6,985 nucleotides of DNA from an uncultured Candidatus Competibacteraceae bacterium. Its GTDB lineage: Bacteria; Pseudomonadota; Gammaproteobacteria; Competibacterales; Competibacteraceae. Position 1 is the stretch's first letter. The number at the start of each line of letters is the position of its first letter. The position numbers and the translations under genes were made by a program. Shown in pieces: positions 1 to 4,830 of the stretch. A model generated the notes under the pieces. That model searched no databases and was not told where the DNA came from. It saw nothing but the letters and a program-made list of their open reading frames with translations. The stretch is taken from contig CALMNY010000213.1 of NCBI GenBank assembly GCA_937872125.1, positions 1 through 6,985 of the forward strand. Direction: 5' to 3'.

Positions 1-548
1 CCACCGACTGCGTTCATGTCGCGATTACCGGCCTGCTCGACCACGAGCCGGACATGGTGGTATCGGGCATCAACAGCGGCGCTAACCTGGGCGATGACGT
101 GATCTATTCCGGCACGGTGGCGGCGGCGATGGAAGGCCGCTTCCTCGGTCTGCCGGCCATCGCCATCTCACAAAACTCATTTCGGCCCCAGCACTTCGAT
201 ACCGCCGCCCGTGTCGCTGTGTGGCTGGTGCAGCGGCTGCGCCACCGGCCCCTGCCGCCCGATACCATCCTCAACGTCAACGTCCCCGATCTACCCTGGG
301 AGCGCCTGGCCGGGTTCCAGGCTACCCGGCTCGGCCATCGCCATAAATCCGAACCGGTCATCAAGAGCGTGGACCCACGCGGACGGCCAATTTACTGGGT
401 GGGACCCTCCGGTCCTGAACAGGACGCCGGCCCCGGTACGGACTTCCACGCCGTGCGCGCCGGCCAGGTCTCCATCACCCCGTTGCAGGTAGACCTGACC
501 CGCCATGGGGCGATCGGTTCCCTGACCGAATGGTTACGCACCGAATAA
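1..548 (+). CDS. surE: 5'/3'-nucleotidase SurE (partial, 5' end outside window)
   Basis: This is the C-terminal part of SurE, a metal-dependent phosphatase that dephosphorylates nucleoside 5'- and 3'-monophosphates and is linked to stationary-phase survival. The reading frame is open from base 3, where it begins [10 protein letters not shown], so the ATG at 54 is an internal Met and not the start. About 181 residues are visible against roughly 250 in the family. By alignment with the E. coli protein from memory, about 68 residues are missing, including the N-terminal NDDG metal site. Visible hallmarks are [23 protein letters not shown], the NVNVPDLP strand, DPRG with a following [16 protein letters not shown] and [10 protein letters not shown]. 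The SGIN segment supplies an Asn metal ligand in characterised SurE proteins. The stop is TAA at 546-548. I see no clear intrinsic terminator after it. The next gene is rpoS, not pcm as in E. coli. Confidence 0.96.
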   Translation, partial: TDCVHVAITGLLDHEPDMVVSGINSGANLGDDVIYSGTVAAAMEGRFLGLPAIAISQNSFRPQHFDTAARVAVWLVQRLRHRPLPPDTILNVNVPDLPWERLAGFQATRLGHRHKSEPVIKSVDPRGRPIYWVGPSGPEQDAGPGTDFHAVRAGQVSITPLQVDLTRHGAIGSLTEWLRTE

Positions 549-602
549 TATGACTATTTAGCCAGCATGGTTTTCTGTTTTACAAAAAAGACATCGCTTC
601 AG

Positions 603-632
603 TAGACGAAGGGGGCAGAAAAAGTTTATCAT
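603..632 (+). promoter_or_regulatory. candidate sigma-70 promoter for rpoS
   Basis: A -10 box TATCAT (627-632, 5 of 6 consensus bases) lies 18 bases after TAGACG (603-608, 4 of 6). An A/T-rich run at 571-590 sits just upstream, where an UP element would be. Transcription from here would begin near 639 and give a leader of about 195 nt before the rpoS ATG. A second possible -10, AATAAT at 752-757, has no good -35 partner. This is inferred from consensus matching by eye. Confidence 0.4.
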
Positions 633-643
633 CATCAAATGCT

Positions 644-738
644 TGGAGCAGGAACCCAGGAAAGGCGATTCCGTGGCTCCAGCATCGGCGTCTATGGCTG
701 GGTGGGAATCCACCAATCCTCCCGCAACCTGCGCCGAT
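644..738 (+). promoter_or_regulatory. structured 5' leader of rpoS mRNA (predicted stems)
   Basis: Two adjacent stem-loops can be drawn by eye. The first pairs TGGAGC (644-649) with GCTCCA (676-681) and continues inward with GGAA (651-654) against TTCC (669-672). The second pairs ATCGGCG (684-690) with CGCCGAT (732-738), a perfect 7-bp stem, and encloses a small hairpin of GGTGG (701-705) and CCACC (710-714) with a GAAT loop. Between the inner hairpin and the closing stem, CCTCC at 718-722 is left unpaired and is the exact complement of the GGAGG core of the rpoS Shine-Dalgarno. I do not recognise a known riboswitch class. Each stem alone could arise by chance in GC-rich DNA. Confidence 0.35.
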
Positions 739-820
739 CCCCGACAAAGCCAATAATAAAAGACGCAAAACCGGCGTGAGACCGGGCGTCAACACGATAA
801 TCCCCCAAGCGAAGCCATTT

Positions 821-829
821 TAAGGAGGT
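821..829 (+). promoter_or_regulatory. ribosome binding site of rpoS, unusually perfect
   Basis: TAAGGAGGT is complementary over nine bases to the 3' end of 16S rRNA and ends five bases before the ATG at 835. It is the strongest Shine-Dalgarno in the window and fixes the rpoS start at 835 rather than at the internal ATGs at 868 or 892, which have no comparable site. Confidence 0.85.
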
Positions 830-834
830 CACCG

Positions 835-1848
835 ATGTCCCGACGGGTTGCCGTCTGTCTGGAAGTGATGGTGTGCGAAGACGAATTGCGCATGGACGAT
901 CCCCTGCTGGACGAAGACAAGCAGGATGAAGCCGAGGACGAGGCGGTTGTAGAGGTGGGATTGGAAGCAGTGGATGTTTCCTGGCCGGCGCCCGCGCCGA
1001 CCAGCCGGGAATTCACCCCGGAGGAATTGGACGCCACCCGCATGTACCTGAGCGAAATTGGCTTTTCTCCGCTGCTGAGCGCCCAGGAAGAAATCTATTA
1101 CGCGCGGCGAACGCTCCAGGGCGACGCCAGCGCCCGTAACCGCATGGTGGAGAGCAATCTGCGTCTGGTGGTAAAAATCGCCCGGCGCTACATGAACCGA
1201 GGTTTGAGCCTGCTCGACCTGATCGAGGAAGGCAATCTGGGATTGATCCATGCGGTAGAGAAATTCGACCCGGAACGCGGCTTCCGGTTTTCCACCTACG
1301 CGACTTGGTGGATTCGGCAGACCATCGAGCGGGCGCTGATGAACCAGACCCGCATCATCCGGTTACCCATCCATATCATCAAGGAAATCAACAGCTACCT
1401 GCGTACCGCCCGGCAACTGGCGCAAACGCTGGACCGTGAGCCAACCGCCGAGGACATTGCCCAGGCCATGGGCAAATCGGTGACCGAGGTCAAACGGATG
1501 TTGCAGCTCAACGAGCGGGTGGCGTCGGTGGATACTCCCATCGGCAAGGATGAGGATCGCTCGCTGCTCGACGCCATCCCCGATGACAACAATCACGATC
1601 CGGCGCAATGGTTGCAGGAAGCCGATCTCAACAACAAGCTCGAACTGTGGCTCAGTCAGTTGAACGACAAGCAGCGCATTGTGGTGGAGCGGCGATTCGG
1701 CCTGGGCGGCCAGGACAAGGCCACCCTGGAACAGGTCGGCAATGAAATCGGCGTGACCCGCGAGCGGGTGCGCCAGATTCAGATTGACGCCCTGCGCCGG
1801 CTGCGCCATATCCTGGAAAGCGAAGGCTTTCGCCGGGATTTTCTATAA
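835..1848 (+). CDS. rpoS: RNA polymerase sigma factor RpoS (sigma-38)
   Basis: This is the master sigma factor of stationary phase and general stress. It binds core RNA polymerase and directs it to stress promoters. The 337-residue product compares with 330 in E. coli and aligns at a constant offset of 10 residues through the region-2 core. In order: a variable acidic N-terminus (1-62); region 1.2 with [17 protein letters not shown] (65-81); region 2 with [17 protein letters not shown] (103-119), [12 protein letters not shown] (126-137) and [18 protein letters not shown] (150-167); region 3 (about 182-245); and region 4 with the helix-turn-helix around [20 protein letters not shown] (297-316). 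Lys183 corresponds to E. coli Lys173, the residue needed for recognition by the RssB adaptor, so ClpXP-type turnover is plausible. The C-terminus GFRRDFL differs from E. coli. RpoD is excluded by the short length and the lack of the long region 1.1 and non-conserved insert. The Shine-Dalgarno at 821-829 supports the start. Confidence 0.96.
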   Translation: MSRRVAVCLEVMVCEDELRMDDPLLDEDKQDEAEDEAVVEVGLEAVDVSWPAPAPTSREFTPEELDATRMYLSEIGFSPLLSAQEEIYYARRTLQGDASARNRMVESNLRLVVKIARRYMNRGLSLLDLIEEGNLGLIHAVEKFDPERGFRFSTYATWWIRQTIERALMNQTRIIRLPIHIIKEINSYLRTARQLAQTLDREPTAEDIAQAMGKSVTEVKRMLQLNERVASVDTPIGKDEDRSLLDAIPDDNNHDPAQWLQEADLNNKLELWLSQLNDKQRIVVERRFGLGGQDKATLEQVGNEIGVTRERVRQIQIDALRRLRHILESEGFRRDFL

Positions 1849-1854
1849 GCGCTA

Positions 1855-1879
1855 CGCCCTCTCTCCAACCGAGGGGGCG
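1855..1879 (+). terminator. candidate terminator hairpin between convergent genes
   Basis: Seven bases after the rpoS stop, CGCCCTCTC (1855-1863) pairs with GAGGGGGCG (1871-1879). This gives a 9-bp GC-rich stem with one G-U pair and a 7-base loop. There is no U-tract, so it is not a classical intrinsic terminator. The stem is better on the plus-strand RNA, because the minus-strand version has an A-C mismatch. It lies between the convergent stops of rpoS and the Mth938-family gene and may serve both imperfectly. Confidence 0.45.
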
Positions 1880-1881
1880 GA

Positions 1882-2259
1882 TCACTCTCCCATGAGTAAC
1901 AGTGCCGCCGCGACCCGGCGGCCTTCCAGCATGACGATGTTGTAAGTACGGCAGGCGGCGGCCGTATCCATGACTTCTACCCCTACGCTGCGCTCCAGCA
2001 GCGGGCGCAGTAACGACGGACGCGGAAACCGCTGATGGACGCCGGTGCCCAGCAGCACGATTTCCGGCTCCAGGCCGGCGATCACCGCAAAATGGCTTTC
2101 CACCAGATCGCCAAAGGTTTGTGGCGGCCAGTCGCTCACCAGTCGTTCGGGGGTAACGATGACGCTGCGACGAAATTCCTGCTGGTTGACCCGGACCCAG
2201 TCCAGACCATAACTGGTGATGGCATAATGGTTTGTATCGTTGTCAAGACTGAAACGCAT
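1882..2259 (-). CDS. Mth938-like / NDUFAF3-family protein (DUF498)
   Basis: This is a 125-residue protein of the Mth938-like fold family, which includes the human complex I assembly factor NDUFAF3. The biochemical role of the bacterial members is not settled, and I assign none. Family signatures are visible: an N-terminal stretch with YGLDWVRVNQQEF (17-29); EIVLLGTGVHQRFPRP (66-81), the LLGTG motif being the hallmark; and VEVMDTAAACRTYNIVMLEGR (95-114 and on), followed by the VAAALLL strand. The frame stays open upstream to an ATG at 2394, but the ATG at 2259 is chosen. It has GAGGAG five bases upstream, matches the usual family length, and leaves the promoter region free. No signal peptide or membrane segment is seen, so it is presumably cytoplasmic. 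It is transcribed divergently from the metallohydrolase operon and convergently with rpoS. Confidence 0.88.
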   Translation of the reverse strand: MRFSLDNDTNHYAITSYGLDWVRVNQQEFRRSVIVTPERLVSDWPPQTFGDLVESHFAVIAGLEPEIVLLGTGVHQRFPRPSLLRPLLERSVGVEVMDTAAACRTYNIVMLEGRRVAAALLLMGE

Positions 2260-2264
2260 AGCTG

Positions 2265-2270
2265 CTCCTC
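2265..2270 (-). promoter_or_regulatory. ribosome binding site deciding the Mth938-family start
   Basis: Read on the minus strand this is GAGGAG, followed by CAGCT and the ATG at 2259. Its spacing is good, and it supports the 125-residue form over the longer frame that would begin at 2394. Confidence 0.75.
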
Positions 2271-2296
2271 GAAACGTGCGGCGGTATCGCGGACCC

Positions 2297-2310
2297 ACGA
2301 ATTCATTCGT
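2297..2310. promoter_or_regulatory. perfect 6-2-6 dyad in divergent promoter region, possible operator
   Basis: ACGAAT-TC-ATTCGT is a perfect inverted repeat. It directly abuts the plus-strand -10 (2311-2316) and covers part of the minus-strand -10 and its expected start point. The position suits a regulator acting on both directions. A short dyad like this could also be chance in a 150-bp region. Confidence 0.3.
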
Positions 2311-2337
2311 TATGATGTGCCCCTTCAGAGTCGGCAA
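2309..2337 (-). promoter_or_regulatory. candidate sigma-70 promoter for the Mth938-family gene
   Basis: On the minus strand, TTGCCG (plus coordinates 2332-2337, 4 of 6) is followed after exactly 17 bases by CATAAC (2309-2314, 4 of 6). Transcription would begin near 2302 and give a leader of about 43 nt. The match is moderate and judged by eye. Confidence 0.4.
2311..2316 (+). promoter_or_regulatory. candidate -10 box for the metallohydrolase-corA-trmO-pbpC operon
   Basis: TATGAT matches the -10 consensus at 5 of 6 positions, with no convincing -35 at 16-18 bases. It overlaps the -10 of the divergent minus-strand promoter. A transcript from here would have a leader of roughly 85 nt. A weak -35 would be consistent with an activator-dependent promoter, but this is inference. 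Confidence 0.3.
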
Positions 2338-2408
2338 CGCCCGCAATGTTCCCAGCCCTTGCCGGCCGTTTTGCCCCCGCCCTGTGATCATCACCGGAAG
2401 AGTCCACG

Positions 2409-3113
2409 ATGACCGAAGCCGCCCCCTACACCGTCCACGCCCTGGAACTGGGGCGCATGGGCAATTTTATCTACGTGATCCACGACCACGCGACCGACCG
2501 CGCGGCGGTAGTGGACCCGGCCTGGGACGTGCCGGCCATCCTGGCGCTGACCGAACAGCGCGGCTTGCGCATCAGCGACATTCTGCTGACTCACAGCCAT
2601 TTCGACCACATCAACGGGGTCGAGGCGCTGCTGAACGCCAGCGACGCCCAACTGCACCTGCTGCGGGCCGAGGCGGCATTCTGGGATCGCTATACCGACC
2701 TGCCGACGCTGCACGACGGCGGCGACCGTATCGAGCTGGGCGCGACCGAAATCGAGGTTTTGCACACGCCTGGGCACACGCCGGGTTCGGCCTGTTACCG
2801 GCTGGGCGACCAGGTGCTGACCGGCGACACCCTGTTCGTGTTCGGCTGCGGGCGCTGCGACCTGCGCGGCGGCGACCCGGAGCAGATGTACCACAGCCTG
2901 CGCCGGCTGGGCGAGCGGTTGCCGGGCGGCGCGCGCATTCGTCCCGGCCACAACTACGGCATCACCCCGACCTCGACCCTGATCGAACAACTCGCCGGCA
3001 ATCCGTTTCTGCATTTCGATGACTGCGCCCGTTTTGTTGAGTACCGGATGCATCTGCACGACCGGGAAGAACCGTACCGGCCCGAACCGCGCCCGCATCG
3101 CCCTCACCATTGA
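2409..3113 (+). CDS. MBL-fold metallohydrolase, glyoxalase II-like
   Basis: This is a 234-residue zinc hydrolase of the metallo-beta-lactamase superfamily. The metal-binding set is complete: THSHFDH (61-67, ligands H62, H64, D66, H67), H123 in HTPGHTPGS (119-127), D140 in LTGDTLFV (137-144), and H181 in RPGHNYG (178-184). GCGRCDL (147-152) resembles the loop after the metal Asp in hydroxyacylglutathione hydrolases and persulfide dioxygenases. After the last His only 53 residues remain. This is shorter than the C-terminal helical glutathione-binding domain of true GloB (about 250 residues in total), so the substrate cannot be named; a small thioester is the likeliest guess. The tail from 222 is rich in Pro, Arg and His. 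The start at ATG 2409 has GGAAGAG (2396-2402) six bases upstream. No signal peptide is seen. It is the first gene of a run of four. Confidence 0.88.
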   Translation: MTEAAPYTVHALELGRMGNFIYVIHDHATDRAAVVDPAWDVPAILALTEQRGLRISDILLTHSHFDHINGVEALLNASDAQLHLLRAEAAFWDRYTDLPTLHDGGDRIELGATEIEVLHTPGHTPGSACYRLGDQVLTGDTLFVFGCGRCDLRGGDPEQMYHSLRRLGERLPGGARIRPGHNYGITPTSTLIEQLAGNPFLHFDDCARFVEYRMHLHDREEPYRPEPRPHRPHH

Positions 3114-3133
3114 ATGACAACAAAGCCAAACGC

Positions 3134-4105
3134 ATGATCGTTAACTGCACCGCCTATGCCGACGGCTGCAAGCTGCCGGCCATTACGTTGGAAGACGTTC
3201 CAACGCTGCGTGACCGGCCGGAGGTCTTCATCTGGCTGGGGCTGCGCGAACCGGATGAGGAGCTGATGGCGCGGGTGAAGGACCTGTTCGGTCTGCATGA
3301 ACTGGCCGCCGAGGACGCCCACCACGCGCATCAGCGGCCCAAGGTGGAACTGTACGGCGACTGTCTGTTTGTGGCGCTGAAGACCGCCCAAATGAATGAG
3401 GGCAAGGTCGAATTTGGCGAAACCCACCTGTTCGTCGGGCCGCGCTATCTGATGACGGTGCGGCATGGCGCCTCGTTGCCCCACACCCTGGTGCGCGCCC
3501 GCTGCGAGAGCAACCCGCGTCTGCTGCGCAAGGGGCCGGGGTTCGCGCTGTATGCCATCCTTGATTTCGTGGTGGATAATTATTTTCCGATCCTCAACAG
3601 CGTGGAAGATGCGGTGGAGGACCTGGAAGAGCGGTTTTTCAAAGGCGATTTCGATCAGGACGATCTGGGTCGGCTGTACCAGTTCAAGCGCGATCTGGTG
3701 GAACTGCGCCGCGCGGCGGCGCCGCTGGTCGAGGTCTGCAACTATCTGCTGACCGACGTGTTCACCAATCATATTCCCGACGACATCCGGCCCTATTTCC
3801 GCGATGTCTACGACCACGCCCTGCGCATCAACGAAGCGGTGGACGCCATCCGGGAAACGCTGGCGCTGGCGCTGCAAATCAGCCTGTCGCTGGGCGCGGC
3901 CCGCCAGAACGAGGCCACCAAGCGCCTGGCCGGCTGGGGCGCGCTGTTGGCGATTCCGACCATGGTGTTCAGCATCTACGGCATGAACTTCAAGGGCTGG
4001 TTTCCCGAACTCGAATGGACCTATGGCTACCCCGCTGTGATGGGGAGCGTGGCGGTAGCCTGTCTGCTGTTGTATCGCAACCTGAAGAAATCCGGGTGGT
4101 TGTAG
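3134..4105 (+). CDS. corA: CorA-family magnesium/cobalt transporter
   Basis: This is an inner-membrane divalent cation channel of the CorA (2-TM-GxN) family, which works as a homopentamer importing Mg2+ and Co2+. With the ATG at 3134 the product is 323 residues. The N-terminal cytoplasmic domain runs to about 235 and leads into the long stalk helix (to about 265). TM1 is about 266-284 and ends in the selectivity motif YGMNF (GMN at 283-285). A short periplasmic loop contains PELEWTYGYP (291-300). TM2 is about 298-315, and the basic tail ends KKSGWL. The start is uncertain. A TTG at 3110 overlaps the upstream TGA and adds eight residues; the ATG at 3134 gives MIVNCTAY, which is how many family members begin. 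Neither has a clear Shine-Dalgarno. The gap to the upstream gene is 20 nt, or a 4-nt overlap with the TTG start. Translational coupling is likely. Confidence 0.93.
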   Translation: MIVNCTAYADGCKLPAITLEDVPTLRDRPEVFIWLGLREPDEELMARVKDLFGLHELAAEDAHHAHQRPKVELYGDCLFVALKTAQMNEGKVEFGETHLFVGPRYLMTVRHGASLPHTLVRARCESNPRLLRKGPGFALYAILDFVVDNYFPILNSVEDAVEDLEERFFKGDFDQDDLGRLYQFKRDLVELRRAAAPLVEVCNYLLTDVFTNHIPDDIRPYFRDVYDHALRINEAVDAIRETLALALQISLSLGAARQNEATKRLAGWGALLAIPTMVFSIYGMNFKGWFPELEWTYGYPAVMGSVAVACLLLYRNLKKSGWL

Positions 4106-4824
4106 TGTTCTCGTTTGCGCCCATCGGCGTCATCCGTTCCTGTTTCGGCGAGAAATTCGGCATTCCGCGCCAACCGGGGCTGGTTCCCGCTGCGCGGGCC
4201 ACGCTGGAACTGTTGCCGCCGTACAACCAACCGGCGGCGGTGCGCGGACTGGATGATTTTTCGCATCTTTGGCTGATTTTTGTCTTCCACGGGATACCGT
4301 GGGGTCAATGGCAACCCACCGTGCGCCCGCCGCGCTTGGGCGGCAACCGACGTTTGGGCGTGTTCGCCAGTCGCTCCCCTTTTCGGCCCAATCCCATCGG
4401 CCTGTCGGCAGTCCGACTGGAACAGGTCGAGATCGCTCAAGGCCAAGTGCGGCTGCATCTGGCAGGCATAGACCTGCTGGATGGAACGCCAGTGCTGGAT
4501 ATCAAACCGTATGTGCCCTATGCCGACGCCATTCCCGAAGCGGCCGGCGGTTTTGCCCCGACTGCGCCGGAAACCACGCTGAAGGTGGCGTTCAGCCCGG
4601 CGGCCAGCGCATTCTGCGCGGCCTGGCCCGAAGGCGACTTGCGGGAACTGATCAGCCAGCTTCTGCGTCAGGACCCGCGCCCGGCCTACGAGCGCGCCAA
4701 TCCTGCCCCGCAAGCGTATGGCATGAAGCTGTATAACCTGGATGTACATTGGGAAATCCGGGGCGGCGCGGCGCAGGTGATGGACATCGTCGAACGTGTA
4801 GCGGACACCGGGCAGCCGGGGTGA
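4105..4824 (+). CDS. trmO: tRNA (N6-threonylcarbamoyladenosine(37)-N6)-methyltransferase TrmO
   Basis: TrmO uses S-adenosylmethionine to methylate N6 of t6A at position 37 in tRNA-Thr, giving m6t6A. The product is 239 residues (235 in E. coli). Family motifs in order: IGVIRS (7-12), KFGIPRQPGL (17-26), YNQPAAVRGLDDFSHLW (40-56), RPPRLGGN (74-81), GVFASRSPFRPNPIG (85-99), DGTPVLDIKPY (126-136) and QDPRPAYER (189-197). I chose the GTG at 4105, which shares its G with the corA stop (TAGTG) and reproduces the short N-terminus of the E. coli enzyme. An ATG at 4015 in the same frame lies deep inside corA and would add 30 residues with no family match. A GTG at 4096 is a weaker alternative. No clear Shine-Dalgarno is visible, which suits re-initiation by ribosomes ending corA. 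The older names are TsaA, YaeB and VirR-like. Confidence 0.94.
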   Translation: MFSFAPIGVIRSCFGEKFGIPRQPGLVPAARATLELLPPYNQPAAVRGLDDFSHLWLIFVFHGIPWGQWQPTVRPPRLGGNRRLGVFASRSPFRPNPIGLSAVRLEQVEIAQGQVRLHLAGIDLLDGTPVLDIKPYVPYADAIPEAAGGFAPTAPETTLKVAFSPAASAFCAAWPEGDLRELISQLLRQDPRPAYERANPAPQAYGMKLYNLDVHWEIRGGAAQVMDIVERVADTGQPG

Positions 4825-4830
4825 CGGCGC

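Noticed and set aside
549..605. Terminator after surE
   Set aside because: The T-rich and A-rich runs at 571-590 are not preceded by a stable GC-rich stem; they fit better as an A/T-rich promoter-upstream segment.
694..756. 20-codon open frame (starting MAGWESTNPP) in the rpoS leader, possible leader peptide
   Set aside because: No Shine-Dalgarno upstream and no composition typical of an attenuator peptide; a frame this short is expected by chance.
770..791. Tandem imperfect direct repeat ACCGGCGTGAG / ACCGGGCGTCA
   Set aside because: Only two short, imperfect copies; too little to call a binding site or repeat element.
2260..2394. Upstream extension of the Mth938-family frame to an ATG at 2394
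   Set aside because: It would encode 45 extra residues without family match and would swallow the promoter region; the ATG at 2259 has a good ribosome site.
2035..2412. 125-codon plus-strand frame opposite the Mth938-family gene
   Set aside because: Antisense shadow; it crosses the divergent promoter region and has no family resemblance.
2240..3022. 260-codon plus-strand frame overlapping the metallohydrolase
   Set aside because: Low-complexity Arg/Pro-rich product in another frame of a gene whose catalytic motifs are intact.
3104..3877. 257-codon open frame on the minus strand opposite corA
   Set aside because: Shadow of the corA coding sequence; no recognisable motif and no ribosome site considered convincing.
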